64,000 bases of DNA, from positions 248,001-312,000 of the forward strand of contig JARLGZ010000269.1 of assembly GCA_031292515.1 (NCBI GenBank), in the 5' to 3' direction. Shown here one piece after another: positions 1 through 9,588 of this stretch (its first letter is position 1; each line of letters begins with the position of its first letter). The position numbers were made by a program, and so were the translations under genes. Under the pieces are notes generated by a model. The model made no database searches and had not been told where the DNA came from. It saw only the letters and a program-made list of their open reading frames with translations. This DNA is from Puia sp. Lineage in GTDB: Bacteria > Bacteroidota > Bacteroidia > Chitinophagales > Chitinophagaceae.

Positions 1-505
1 TTGGCTGAGTTTTACCGCTCAGACACAGGACCAAAATGTATTGTTGAGGTGGTCGACAACCGGAGAACTGGATACCAGGGATTTTGTGGTCGAACACAGC
101 ATAGATGGGATCACCTGGCAGCCCATCGGTACGGTCCCGGCATCCGGCGGCGACACGTCCGTAAATACCTATCAATACCTGCATTCCAACCCCGGCATAG
201 GCCGGCATGATTACAGGATTTTGCAGCGGGATAGGGATGGGAACGGTGAGTATAGCACGGTTGCAGTCGTCTCGGTTTCGGAAGCTCCTGCTATGGTCAG
301 ATTATACCCAAACCCGGTCGTGGACGGGCTACTGAATATTCAGCTGCAACGTGCCGCTACTGCAAGCCTGTTTGATAATAGTGGTAAATTGGTCCTGCAG
401 AAGCAGCTTTCTGCCGGTCTGCAGCAACTGGATCTGCACGGTCTTCCAAAAGGCGTGTATTGCCTCCGGATCGATGCGAATGCAACCGCCATCGCCCTAT
501 TTTGA
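1..505 (+). CDS. C-terminal end of a T9SS-sorted surface protein (partial)
   Basis: The reading frame is open from base 2 to the TGA ending at 505, so the true start lies before the window. The first visible residues (LSFTAQTQDQNVLLRW, then STTGELDTRDFVVEHS) follow the beta-sandwich pattern common before sorting domains in Bacteroidota surface proteins. The last 70 residues begin with RLYPNPVVDG and continue through LFDNSGKLVLQ to LPKGVYCLRI, the pattern of the type IX secretion C-terminal domain, which sends the protein across the outer membrane and is then removed. The extreme end (NATAIALF) lacks the usual Lys-rich finish. The enzymatic or adhesive part is not in view. It converges on glgP. 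Confidence 0.85.
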   Translation, partial: WLSFTAQTQDQNVLLRWSTTGELDTRDFVVEHSIDGITWQPIGTVPASGGDTSVNTYQYLHSNPGIGRHDYRILQRDRDGNGEYSTVAVVSVSEAPAMVRLYPNPVVDGLLNIQLQRAATASLFDNSGKLVLQKQLSAGLQQLDLHGLPKGVYCLRIDANATAIALF

Positions 506-541
506 GGATCGGCTGAAAAATCATTTTCTTTCTTTTTCCTT

Positions 542-595
542 CCCGCTGGCAGGCTTTCATCACCCCGCTGCCAGGCTTTCATCGCTGCCAGAGGA
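542..595. repeat. degenerate tandem repeat spanning the glgP stop codon
   Basis: Read on the minus strand, about two and a half degenerate units of 17-22 bp follow each other, each starting CTGGCAGCG or CTGCCAGCG and most ending ATGAAAGC. The glgP stop codon (TGA, 581-579) lies inside the first unit, and the second unit repeats the TGA. Similar repeats occur at other gene ends in this window. Confidence 0.6.
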
Positions 596-3122
596 TCCTC
601 GTATTTTCAAGAGGAACGGAACAGCCTTCCAGCGAGGGGATGGCCCGGACCGTATAATCCGTCGGGGGTCTGTTTGCCGGGACTGTCGCGGCGTACAGGG
701 CAGCCCCTTCCTGCCCGGCCGGCTGAATGATTTTCATCTCCTGTCTGAAGGGGGCCACCCCCTTGGGCTGCTGCGCAAAGAGCTCTATCCGCAAAAAGGC
801 CGGATCCAGCCCCCCGTGAAACACCTCCGCTTCGAAGACATAGTGATCGCCTTCCGTCTTTAGGGTCATATGGCCAAAATGAACACCCGGCCACGCCTGG
901 TCCACCGCGTGTTTCCATTCGATGATACGCCTGCCCGCGGCGCCCTTGTCGGAAGTCCGTTGCCGGTATTGAAGAGATGCAGGCAGATAATATTTCTCCG
1001 TATACTCACGAACGGTCCGGTTGGAGGAGAAATAGGGTGTCAATGTCGCCATGCTTTTGCGGATGCGTTGCGTCCAATCACGGGGAAGACCCGATGAATC
1101 ACGGTTATAGAACGAAGGGATGACTTCTTCTTCGAGCGTCTTATAAAGCGCCTCCGCTTCGATATCGTCCCAAATGGGGTCTCCGCCATGCTCCTGCCCG
1201 TCTCCCAACGCCCACCCGACTTCGGGCGTATAGGCCTCGGCCCACCAGCCGTCCAGCTCAGACAGGTTTACCCCGCCGTTTACCAGCACCTTCATGCCGC
1301 TGGTACCGCTGGCCTCCCAGGGACGCTGTGGGGTGTTGAGCCAGACATCCATGCCCCCCACCAGGTGTTCGGCAAGCAGCATATCGTAGTCTTCGAGAAA
1401 GAGCACATGCCGGGAGGTGCCGGTGCGATGGATAAACTGTATCCACTGTTTAATAAGATCCTTACCGGATTGGTCTGCCGGTGGAGCCTTGCCGGCAATA
1501 AGCAACTGTACGGGCCGGTCCGTATTCGTCAGCATTCGTACCAGCCTGTCGGGGTCCCGCAACAGCAGGTCCGGTCTCTTGTAGGCTACAAAGCGGCGGG
1601 CAAAACCGATCGTTAGTATATTCGGGTCGAAGATCGTCCGGGCCTGCCCGATTTTTCCGGCATCCGCCCCCTCGGCAATGAACTGAGAGGCGATCCGCTC
1701 ACGGACATACCCGATCAGGGAATGACGGGCTTTTGTTCTCATCGCCCAGATCTCCGGATCCGGTATCTTCATGATGGCCGCCTCCATCCCTTCGGTCGTT
1801 CCCCGCCATCGGTCCTTTCCGCAGGCTTCCGTCCAAACGGCATCGGAGGCCTCCGAATCCCAACTGGGCATATGGACCCCGTTGGTCACGGATCCTACCG
1901 GCACTTCTTCGGTAGGCCACCGGGAAAACAACGGCTCGAACAGGTGCCGGCTTACGCGGCCGTGCAGGCTGCTTACCCCGTTGATGCCTCCGCTCCCGCG
2001 AATCGCCAGGTAGGCCATATTGAAACTCTCCGAAGCGTCGCCGGGATATTGGCGGCCCAGCCCAAGCAGGTCATCCAGGGATATACGGAGTTCATCTTCC
2101 GCATACTTTTTGAAATAGTCGGCCATCAACCAGGGCTCGAAATGATCGAATCCCGCTGCCACCGCCGTATGGGTGGTGAAGAGGTTGCCCGCTCTCGTCG
2201 CAGCCAGTGCGGCCTCAAAAGATTGTCCGCTCTCCTGCATAAAACTGCGCGCACGGTCCAGTACGGCAAAAGCGGCATGACCTTCATTCAGGTGACAGAC
2301 TTCCGGCCGGATACCCAATGTCTCGAGGAGACGCCACCCCCCGATGCCGAGGACGATCTCCTGCCGGATGCGCATCTCCGACGCCCCTCCATACAGCTGT
2401 CCGGTGATTTCGCGGTGAGTGGGCAGATTGGCGGCGTCATTGCTGTCCAGTAGGTAGAGATGGACCCTTCCGACCTGTACCTGCCAGGCGCGTAGCCAGA
2501 CCGGGTAGCCACGCAAAGAGATTTGGATACGCAGCCATTCCCCGTTCGGCAGACGCAGGGGCTTTACCGGCAGCTGCCCCGGGTCGTTATAGGGGAGATA
2601 GGCCTGCTGCTCTCCGTTCGCGTCGATAGACTGCCGGAAATATCCTTGCTGGTAAAGCAGACCGATGCCCACCACGGGAATACCCAGATCGCTGGCGGAT
2701 TTTAGCTGATCGCCGGCTACATTGCCGAGACCTCCGACATAAATCGGCAACGCCTCGCTGAGCATGAACTCCATACTGAAATAGGCCACCGTGCTGAGGG
2801 TGGCGCCGGAATAGTTTTGTTGGAACCACGCAGGGGTCGAATCCGTCTCCATCCTCTCACGGATGAGGGCATCCAGTTTTGAGCGGAAATCAGGCGATCC
2901 CAACTGTTGCCGGAGGCGTTCGCCGGAAATGCTCTGCAGCAACAACCAGGGGTTGTGCGTCAACTGCCATAGCTCCGGGTCCAGCATCTGCCATAAATCA
3001 TCGGCATTATGGTTCCATGACCAACGCAGGTCGAAGGCCAGTGCCGCCAGCGAATCGAAGCCGTCGATTTGCGTCGACTCGGGGCTGCAAACCGTATTGA
3101 TAAAGTTTTTGGGATCATTCAT
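579..3122 (-). CDS. glgP: alpha-glucan phosphorylase (GT35)
   Basis: It releases glucose-1-phosphate from the non-reducing ends of glycogen or maltodextrins in the cytoplasm, using pyridoxal phosphate. The 847-residue protein opens with the N-terminal region typical of the shorter bacterial and archaeal phosphorylases (LAFDLRWSWNH near residue 30). It has the substrate-channel stretch YFSMEFMLSEALPIYVGGLG around residue 113 and the cofactor motif WEASGTSGMK near residue 605, whose Lys should carry PLP. Phosphoglucomutase lies 95 bp upstream on the same strand, so the pair can feed glucan carbon into glycolysis. The ATG at 3122 is preceded by in-frame non-homologous sequence. Its 3' end lies in a tandem repeat. 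Confidence 0.93.
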   Translation of the reverse strand: MNDPKNFINTVCSPESTQIDGFDSLAALAFDLRWSWNHNADDLWQMLDPELWQLTHNPWLLLQSISGERLRQQLGSPDFRSKLDALIRERMETDSTPAWFQQNYSGATLSTVAYFSMEFMLSEALPIYVGGLGNVAGDQLKSASDLGIPVVGIGLLYQQGYFRQSIDANGEQQAYLPYNDPGQLPVKPLRLPNGEWLRIQISLRGYPVWLRAWQVQVGRVHLYLLDSNDAANLPTHREITGQLYGGASEMRIRQEIVLGIGGWRLLETLGIRPEVCHLNEGHAAFAVLDRARSFMQESGQSFEAALAATRAGNLFTTHTAVAAGFDHFEPWLMADYFKKYAEDELRISLDDLLGLGRQYPGDASESFNMAYLAIRGSGGINGVSSLHGRVSRHLFEPLFSRWPTEEVPVGSVTNGVHMPSWDSEASDAVWTEACGKDRWRGTTEGMEAAIMKIPDPEIWAMRTKARHSLIGYVRERIASQFIAEGADAGKIGQARTIFDPNILTIGFARRFVAYKRPDLLLRDPDRLVRMLTNTDRPVQLLIAGKAPPADQSGKDLIKQWIQFIHRTGTSRHVLFLEDYDMLLAEHLVGGMDVWLNTPQRPWEASGTSGMKVLVNGGVNLSELDGWWAEAYTPEVGWALGDGQEHGGDPIWDDIEAEALYKTLEEEVIPSFYNRDSSGLPRDWTQRIRKSMATLTPYFSSNRTVREYTEKYYLPASLQYRQRTSDKGAAGRRIIEWKHAVDQAWPGVHFGHMTLKTEGDHYVFEAEVFHGGLDPAFLRIELFAQQPKGVAPFRQEMKIIQPAGQEGAALYAATVPANRPPTDYTVRAIPSLEGCSVPLENTRILWQR

Positions 3123-3217
3123 ATAAAAGAGTTATCATGTTAAAGCCTGCCTGCATCGACTGCCGCCCGCCTTTCTCCGGACGGCCCGCTCCCGGGCCAT
3201 TTGGCGGATCTGATTCG

Positions 3218-4891
3218 TTATTTGGAAGCGCCCGTTTTCCCGATGGCTTTGTCGACGATGACCTGTGCCTCTTCGAAAATGCGTTTTAAATGATCTGTTC
3301 CGAGGAAGCTTTCCCCGTAGATCTTATAAATATCCTCCGTGCCTGAAGGACGTGCCGCAAACCAACCGTTTTCAGTGCTGACTTTCAAACCGCCGATAGA
3401 TGCGTTATTGCCCGGAGCCTTCGTCATCATCGCAAGGATCGGTTCGCCGGCCAACTCTTTTTGCTGGATGGATTCGGGACTTAGCTGGGTCAGCAGCTTC
3501 TTCTGCGGAGCGGTAGCCGTCGTGTCGATACGGTCATAGACAGGATCGCCGAATTGCCGCGTCAGATCCCTGTAGATCTCTCCGGGGTCGCGTCCTATCC
3601 TGGCCGTGATCTCGGCGGCCAGCAGTGCCGGAATAAAGCCGTCTTTATCCGTCGTCCACACCGATCCGTCGCGGCGAAGAAAGGCAGCGCCGGCGCTCTC
3701 TTCCCCGACAAAACCCAGGGACCCATCCAGTAGACCGTCTACAAACCATTTAAAGCCCACCGGTACTTCCTGCAGTTTTCTCCCCGCATGGGCGGTTACC
3801 CGGTCAATCAACTGGCTGCTGACAATCGTTTTTCCAACGGCGGCTTCTTTCCGCCAGCCCTCCCGGTGACTGAACAGGTAGTTGATGGCTACACAGAGAT
3901 AGTGGTTCGGCGCCAGCAAACCGGCCCCGGGGGTGACAATACCGTGGCGGTCATGGTCCGTATCACAGGCTACGGCGATGTCGAACTGGTCTTTCCGGTC
4001 GATCAGGCTCTTCATCGCATAGGGAGAGGAGGGATCCATCCGGATCTTGCCGTCGTGGTCGACGGTCATAAACCGGAAATCGGGATCTACTTCTTTATTG
4101 ATGATCGTCAGGTTCAGCTTATAACGGTCGGCGATCGGCTGCCAGTAATGCACGCCGGCCCCTCCCAAAGGATCCACGCCGATCCGGGTACTGCCGCTAC
4201 GGATGAGGTCCATATCCATGATATTTCCCAGCTCGGCGACATAAGCCTCTAAATAGTCATAACGATGAGTCGTCGGAGCCTTCAGGGCTCTTTCAAACGG
4301 GATCCTTTTAATACCCTTCACCGGAAGACCTCCGGAAGCATCGTCCAAAAAACCGTTGGCAGTGGCTTCGACCCACTGCGTGATACCAGTGTCAGCCGGA
4401 CCGCCGTTGGTCGGGTTGTATTTAAAACCGCCATCGGCAGGGGGATTATGCGAAGGAGTGATGATGATGCCGTCGGCGAGCCCCGTCTTTCTTCCTTTGT
4501 TGTACTGCAGGATGGCCAGTGAAACGGCCGGCGTCGGGGTATAATCGTCATTGACCGCGATCATTACCTCCACACCGTTCGCCGCCAGCACTTCAAGCGC
4601 CGTGGCCTGCGCCGGCGTCGACAAGGCATGAGTGTCCATGCCTATGAAGAGGGGACCGTCGATGTTCTGCTGTTTGCGGTAAAGACAGATAGCCTGGGTG
4701 ATGGCAAGAATATGGGATTCGTTGAAGGAACACTTCAGCGATGAACCCCGGTGCCCCGAAGTGCCGAAGGCTACCCGTTGTTCGGGTATGGCGGAATCGG
4801 GTACACCCGTAAAGTAGGCGCTGAGAAGGGCGGGGACATTGATCAGCATCGAGTGTGGCGGCAATTTTCCGGCAAGAGGACTTAATTCCAT
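3218..4891 (-). CDS. pgm: phosphoglucomutase, alpha-D-glucose specific
   Basis: It interconverts glucose-1-phosphate and glucose-6-phosphate. The 557-residue protein is full length for the Pgm branch of the alpha-D-phosphohexomutase family. Visible elements are AFGTSGHRG at residues 41-49, the phosphoserine loop TPSHNPP at 145-151 (Ser147), the Mg-binding loop DTDHDRHG at 310-317, the sugar-binding GEESAG at 396-401, and the phosphate-binding RPSGTEDIYKIY near the C-terminus. It sits just upstream of glgP on the same strand, which fits use of the phosphorylase product. The 289 bp between it and argH (4892-5180) hold no gene that I can see and presumably carry its promoter. Confidence 0.95.
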   Translation of the reverse strand: MELSPLAGKLPPHSMLINVPALLSAYFTGVPDSAIPEQRVAFGTSGHRGSSLKCSFNESHILAITQAICLYRKQQNIDGPLFIGMDTHALSTPAQATALEVLAANGVEVMIAVNDDYTPTPAVSLAILQYNKGRKTGLADGIIITPSHNPPADGGFKYNPTNGGPADTGITQWVEATANGFLDDASGGLPVKGIKRIPFERALKAPTTHRYDYLEAYVAELGNIMDMDLIRSGSTRIGVDPLGGAGVHYWQPIADRYKLNLTIINKEVDPDFRFMTVDHDGKIRMDPSSPYAMKSLIDRKDQFDIAVACDTDHDRHGIVTPGAGLLAPNHYLCVAINYLFSHREGWRKEAAVGKTIVSSQLIDRVTAHAGRKLQEVPVGFKWFVDGLLDGSLGFVGEESAGAAFLRRDGSVWTTDKDGFIPALLAAEITARIGRDPGEIYRDLTRQFGDPVYDRIDTTATAPQKKLLTQLSPESIQQKELAGEPILAMMTKAPGNNASIGGLKVSTENGWFAARPSGTEDIYKIYGESFLGTDHLKRIFEEAQVIVDKAIGKTGASK

Positions 4892-5180
4892 GGGCGTATG
4901 TTTGATTTGTTTTATCGAATGCGCGTTGGTCCGTTACAGCCAAAGCCCGGTCCGGCTGAAGCGCCTTCAGGTTTCTCCTCTTATCAGGTTAATGCTCCAT
5001 TGATCATTAGGTTCATAGAACCTGCCAGGCTGGTTTGAATTTACGCCATTCAGATGTTAATGGCTCGGCTTTTGAACTTTTTTTTCCGCGGCTTGGGAAC
5101 ATTAACTTTAGCATAATATAGTCCGGGAAATTATAAAAATCTTCGAACCTGAAATAATACCGGTCAAAAATCACGGCCTC

Positions 5181-6497
5181 TCACACGAACTTCCCAACCA
5201 CCGCCTCCATCTCTCCGACAATCCTGTCATTGCACAAATTCCCGATACTTCCCTCATGCGTGTGATGCAATCCTTTTGAATAATCATACCGGAACGCACC
5301 CTTCTCTATCAGGTTGCCGACCTGTTTATAGGCTTCCCGGAAGGGTACACCCTGGTTCACCAGTTCATTGACAGCCTCCACGCTGAAGAGGTATCTGTAT
5401 TTCTCATCCCGGAGGATATCTTCGCGCACCGTCATATTCGAGAGCATTAGTCCTGTCATCTGCAGGCAGGCTTTCAACTCGCCGATCGAGGGAAACAGGA
5501 TCTCCTTGGTAAGCTGCAGATCGCGGTGATAGCCGGATGGCAGGTTGTTGAGCAGCAAGGTCAGCTCGTTGGGCGTAGCCTGGATACGGTTGCATTTGGC
5601 CCGGATGAGCTCGAAGACATCCGGGTTCTTCTTATGAGGCATAATGCTGCTGCCCGTCGTCAAATCTGAAGGGAAAGATATAAATCCAAAATTCTGGTTG
5701 ATATACAGGGCGCAGTCCATTGCGAGTTTGCTAAGCGTGGCGGCGATGGCAGCAAGACCCATCGCAACGATCTTCTCCGTTTTCCCACGACTCATCTGCG
5801 CATAGACGGAATTGTAATTCAGGGATCCGAAATGCAGCAGTTCCGTAGTGAGGCTGCGATTCAGGGGGAAGGAAGACCCATAGCCCGCACCGCTGCCCAA
5901 AGGATTCTTGTTGGCGACCTGCCAGGAAGCGGCCAGCAGCTCCAGGTCGTCGACCAGGCTCTCGGCATAGGCGCCCAGCCAAAGCCCAAAAGAAGAAGGC
6001 ATGGCGATCTGCAGATGTGTATACCCGGGAAGCAACTGGTCCTTATATTTTTCGCTGAGGCCGATGAGCAGGTCGAATAGCTCCCTGACAGCTGCCTTCA
6101 CCTGTTGTATTTCGGCGCGCAGGTATAATTTGATATCCACCGCCACCTGGTCATTCCGGCTGCGACCGCTATGGATCTTCTTGCCCGCTTCGCCAATCCG
6201 TTGCGTCAGCAATAATTCTACCTGTGAATGGACATCTTCCGTGTCCTTCCCGATGGCGAACTGACCGGCCCGGATTTCGTCCAGGATCTGGTGCAGCCCC
6301 CGGTGAATGGCTTCCTTGTCTTCGGAGTTCAGCAGCCCCACCTTTTCCAGCATCTCCGTATGCGCCAGGGAGCCCAGTACATCGTATTCGGCCAGCAACA
6401 CGTCGAATTCCTTGTCGCGCCCCACGGTGAAAGCCTCCACGAGCTGCGAGGTACTCGTATTTTCTTTGCTCCAGAGTTTATTGTTGTTTTCGCTCAT
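5181..6497 (-). CDS. argH: argininosuccinate lyase
   Basis: It splits argininosuccinate into arginine and fumarate, the last step of arginine synthesis. The fumarase/aspartase superfamily signature GSSIMPHKKNPD is at residues 282-293, and the family motifs SGRSRNDQVA and LPGYTHLQ are present earlier. The frame is open upstream to 6557, but the 20 extra residues look non-homologous and MSENNNKLWSK matches a normal start, so the ATG at 6497 (438 residues) is preferred. It is the last gene of the minus-strand arginine run and follows the argE-like gene by 98 bp. Confidence 0.95.
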   Translation of the reverse strand: MSENNNKLWSKENTSTSQLVEAFTVGRDKEFDVLLAEYDVLGSLAHTEMLEKVGLLNSEDKEAIHRGLHQILDEIRAGQFAIGKDTEDVHSQVELLLTQRIGEAGKKIHSGRSRNDQVAVDIKLYLRAEIQQVKAAVRELFDLLIGLSEKYKDQLLPGYTHLQIAMPSSFGLWLGAYAESLVDDLELLAASWQVANKNPLGSGAGYGSSFPLNRSLTTELLHFGSLNYNSVYAQMSRGKTEKIVAMGLAAIAATLSKLAMDCALYINQNFGFISFPSDLTTGSSIMPHKKNPDVFELIRAKCNRIQATPNELTLLLNNLPSGYHRDLQLTKEILFPSIGELKACLQMTGLMLSNMTVREDILRDEKYRYLFSVEAVNELVNQGVPFREAYKQVGNLIEKGAFRYDYSKGLHHTHEGSIGNLCNDRIVGEMEAVVGKFV

Positions 6498-6595
6498 ATT
6501 CGAATTTTTGAAGGCGTTGCGGATGAGATTTGTTCCCATCCGGCATCCACTTTCCATCCGGTATCTTCAAGCCGGCTGTTTCCCGTTATCTTCTG

Positions 6596-7702
6596 TTAAC
6601 CCTTCATTCCCAACAACGGCTCCAGCAAATCGATATACCCTTTGATCCCCTCTTCGAGTTCATGAAGATAAAGATATTCATCGGCAGTATGGCTCCTGGC
6701 TGAATCCCCGGGTCCCGTTTTGAGCGTCGGAAAAGGCATCAGCGCCTTGTCGGAAGTCGTAGGGGAACCATAACAGGTCCTGCCCAGCCGGATCCCCGAC
6801 TGGACGACGGGGTGCTCCCGGGAGATCGAAGAAGAACGCATACGCAGACTTCTCGGTTCGATCGTGACACCGGCCGGCATATGCCCACGGATGATCTCGA
6901 GGATCTCTTCAAAAGTATACAGCTCGTTGACCCGGGTATCCACCACGAAACTGCACTGGGAGGGGACCACGTTGTGCGCCTTATTATCGGTCTGAATGAC
7001 GGTTACGGTTGTTTTTACGGGACCAAGCAGGTCGGACACTTTTGGGAATTGATACTTCCGGAACCAGCCGATGGCATCCATGGCCTTATAGAGGGCATTT
7101 TCACCCTCCTCCCGGGCCGCATGCCCGGCCTTACCATACGCGACGCCATCCAATACCAGCAGCCCTTTTTCGGCTACCGCCAGTTGCATCTTTGTCGGTT
7201 CGCCGACGATGCCCCAATCGATCGGGCCGATAGATGGCAATAACCTTTCGATGCCTTCATGCCCCGAGATCTCTTCTTCCGCACTGGCGGCCAGCACCAA
7301 ATTGCAGGGTAGGTCGGTCCTTTCGTAAAAATAGAGAAAGGTGGCGATCAGCGACACCAGGCACCCCCCCGCATCATTACTGCCCAGCCCGTATAGCCGG
7401 CCGTCTTTTTCAAGCGGCAGGAAGGGGTCGAGCGTATAGGCCTTATTCGGTTTTACCGTATCATGGTGCGAATTGAGCAGGATGGAGGGCCGGCCCGGCT
7501 GATAGTATTTGTTTTTGGCCCATATATTATTTTGTACCCGTTCGGCGGCGACGCCCTTCGACCCGAGATAGTCGCCGATCAACGTGGCCGTCTGGTCTTC
7601 TTCCCGGCTGAAAGAAGGAGTGGCAATCAGCTTTTTCAGGAGCGCCAGCGCCTCCGCCTGCAACCGGACCAGTGTTTCCTTATATAGTTCTTGCTTTTTC
7701 AT
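6596..7702 (-). CDS. argE: M20 family N-acylornithine/acylcitrulline deacylase (ArgE-like)
   Basis: A zinc metallohydrolase expected to remove the N-acyl group in the arginine pathway. With an N-acylornithine carbamoyltransferase next door, its natural substrate is probably N-acylcitrulline rather than N-acetylornithine (inference). Visible motifs are LLNSHHDTV near residue 80, GLGSNDAGG near 110 (metal-bridging Asp) and SAEEEISG near 142 (catalytic Glu pair). There are two in-frame starts, 7720 (overlapping argB by 8 bp) and 7702. The latter has an AAGGA seven bases upstream and leaves a 10-bp gap, so it is preferred, giving 368 residues. Confidence 0.88.
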   Translation of the reverse strand: MKKQELYKETLVRLQAEALALLKKLIATPSFSREEDQTATLIGDYLGSKGVAAERVQNNIWAKNKYYQPGRPSILLNSHHDTVKPNKAYTLDPFLPLEKDGRLYGLGSNDAGGCLVSLIATFLYFYERTDLPCNLVLAASAEEEISGHEGIERLLPSIGPIDWGIVGEPTKMQLAVAEKGLLVLDGVAYGKAGHAAREEGENALYKAMDAIGWFRKYQFPKVSDLLGPVKTTVTVIQTDNKAHNVVPSQCSFVVDTRVNELYTFEEILEIIRGHMPAGVTIEPRSLRMRSSSISREHPVVQSGIRLGRTCYGSPTTSDKALMPFPTLKTGPGDSARSHTADEYLYLHELEEGIKGYIDLLEPLLGMKG

Positions 7703-7712
7703 GGAGGTTTCC

Positions 7713-8504
7713 TTACGCATGAACGATCGTTGTCCCTGCCTGCCCTTCGATTAATTGACCAAGCTCCTCCGCCTTCCCGATGATCACTTTCCCGACCCCG
7801 CTCTGCAATGCGGCGAATGCATTATCCAGTTTGGGGATCATCCCGGCAAAGACCAGCTTCTTTTCCTTCAGCTCCCGGTAATAAGCGGGATCGATCCGGC
7901 CGATCACGGAGCCTTCATCCCCGGCATCCAGCAACACCCCACTCTTCTCGAAGGAATAGACCAGTGTGGTGGCGAATTGAGGGCTCAGCCCCTTTGCGAT
8001 CTCCTGGGCGATGGTATCGGCATTGGTGTTGAGCAACTGTCCGCCCCGGTCGTGCGTAATGGGCGCGAATACCAGCACCAATCCGCGATCCAGCAGATCC
8101 CCCGCCAAACTCGCATCGATGGAATCGACATCCCCCACATATCCGTAGTCGACAGAAGCATTCGTCCTCTTGTGGGCCCGGATACTATTGCCATCCGCCC
8201 CCGAGAGCCCCAGGGCATTGCAGCCGGCAGCCTGCAGCTTTGCCACGATATTTTTATTGATAAAACCCGCATAGACCATCGTCACGATCTGCAGGGTGGC
8301 CGCATCCGTGATCCTTCTGCCATCGACAAGCTGCTGTTCCACGCCCATCTGCTCCGCGAGCCGTGTTGCAAGCTTGCCGCCGCCATGCACCAATATCTTC
8401 TTCCCGGGAACAGCTGCGAAGGCCCGGAGAAAGGCATCCAGCTTACCATCGTCGTCGATGATATTGCCGCCGATTTTGATAACTAACAGGTTCTCCTTGT
8501 TCAT
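7713..8504 (-). CDS. argB: N-acylglutamate kinase (acetylglutamate kinase family)
   Basis: It phosphorylates the gamma-carboxylate of N-acetyl- (or N-succinyl-) glutamate. Amino-acid-kinase motifs are in order: VIKIGGNIID near the N-terminus, LVHGGGK for ATP binding, GRRITDAATLQIV, and GLSGADGN. The length of about 263 residues is typical for bacterial ArgB without a regulatory extension. Two close ATGs, 8510 and 8504, are possible; 8504 starts MNKENLLVIK and fits the family best. Residues further upstream (open to 8543) look spurious. It lies between the carbamoyltransferase and the deacylase in the arginine run. Confidence 0.93.
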   Translation of the reverse strand: MNKENLLVIKIGGNIIDDDGKLDAFLRAFAAVPGKKILVHGGGKLATRLAEQMGVEQQLVDGRRITDAATLQIVTMVYAGFINKNIVAKLQAAGCNALGLSGADGNSIRAHKRTNASVDYGYVGDVDSIDASLAGDLLDRGLVLVFAPITHDRGGQLLNTNADTIAQEIAKGLSPQFATTLVYSFEKSGVLLDAGDEGSVIGRIDPAYYRELKEKKLVFAGMIPKLDNAFAALQSGVGKVIIGKAEELGQLIEGQAGTTIVHA

Positions 8505-8575
8505 GGTCATTGAATTTGAATAACGGCTGGCACAACCCGGCAAACTTCACGGGCTTCGTAACGACACGGCGCCCC

Positions 8576-9568
8576 TTAACGGACCGTTTGTGAAGCCAGG
8601 ATCTCGCTCAGCACCGCCTGCGCGGCCCAGACCCGGTTCGAAGCCTCCTGCGTGACGATGCTGTGTGCACTGTCCAGCACCTCATCGCTTAGTTCCACGT
8701 TCCGGCGGACGGGCAGACAATGCATGACTTTCGCCTGGTTGGTCAGCCCGAGTTTCTCACGGGTCAGCATCCATTCCGGGTCATTGCAATAGATCTTTCC
8801 GTAATCGTTATAGGTGCTCCAGTTCTTGACATACACGAAATCGGCATCCTTCAGGGCCTCGTCCTGGTTGTGCGTGATCCTCGCCCCCTTCGTAAATTTC
8901 TCATCCAGTTCATAGTCTTCCGGGTGCGTGATGACAAAATCGGCCTCACCCCAGGCATTGATCCATTGGGCAAAACTATTGGCCACGCATTGGGGCAGGG
9001 CTTTCACATGCGGCGCCCAGGTCAAAACGACTTTGGGGCGATATCCCCCCGGCTTTCCGGGCGTCTTTCCGTGGGTCGAAGCCAGCGACTCCTGTATCGT
9101 GAGGATATCGGTAAGGCTTTGCAGGGGATGAAGGGTTGCGCTCTCCAGGCTCACCACCGGTATGCCCGAATATTTTATAAACTGCCGGATATACAATTCG
9201 CTGTAGTCATCCTGCTTGTTCTTAAGGGAGGGAAAGGTCCGTATGCAAAGGACGTCGAAATATTTTCCCATCACCGGCGCAGCATCTTTTACATGTTCCA
9301 CCGTACTGCCGCTCATGATCGCCTCTTCTTCAAACTCCAGCGCCCAGCCTTCCTTGTCCACGTTGAAGACGATGGCTTCCGCCCCCAGATTCTGCGCGGC
9401 GATCTGCGTGCTCAGCCGGGTGCGCATGCTCGGATTGAGAAACAGCAGCCCTATTCTTTTGTTTTGTCCCAACGCTATATCGGCAAAAGGATTGGCTTTG
9501 TAAGACAAGGCTTTTTTTACAAGAGCATTGATGTCGCTGACATCGCTGGCGGCAATAAAATTTCTCAT
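8576..9568 (-). CDS. argF': N-acylornithine carbamoyltransferase (ArgF' type)
   Basis: It transfers a carbamoyl group to N-acylated ornithine, giving N-acylcitrulline. Of its 330 residues, SMRTRLST (47-54) is the carbamoyl-phosphate loop, replacing the STRT of ordinary ornithine carbamoyltransferase, and HCLPVRRN is near the C-terminus. The stretch AIMSGSTVEHVKDAAPVMG aligns with the region that, in Bacteroides succinylornithine and Xanthomonas acetylornithine enzymes, holds the acyl-discriminating residue (Pro90 and Glu92 respectively, from memory). Here that position is Val90, so acetyl versus succinyl preference is not settled by homology alone. It is in tandem with argD (20-bp gap) and argB. 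Confidence 0.92.
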   Translation of the reverse strand: MRNFIAASDVSDINALVKKALSYKANPFADIALGQNKRIGLLFLNPSMRTRLSTQIAAQNLGAEAIVFNVDKEGWALEFEEEAIMSGSTVEHVKDAAPVMGKYFDVLCIRTFPSLKNKQDDYSELYIRQFIKYSGIPVVSLESATLHPLQSLTDILTIQESLASTHGKTPGKPGGYRPKVVLTWAPHVKALPQCVANSFAQWINAWGEADFVITHPEDYELDEKFTKGARITHNQDEALKDADFVYVKNWSTYNDYGKIYCNDPEWMLTREKLGLTNQAKVMHCLPVRRNVELSDEVLDSAHSIVTQEASNRVWAAQAVLSEILASQTVR

Positions 9569-9588
9569 GAATGGAAGGTTTGTCTTTT

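Noticed and set aside
1722-2453. Long open frame opposite glgP (243 codons)
   Set aside because: It lies wholly within glgP on the other strand, has no recognisable domain, and its composition reflects the GC-rich codons of glgP.
4892-5180. Possible small gene between pgm and argH
   Set aside because: No frame with a start and reasonable codon use; the stretch is AT-rich and is best taken as promoter and 3' sequence.
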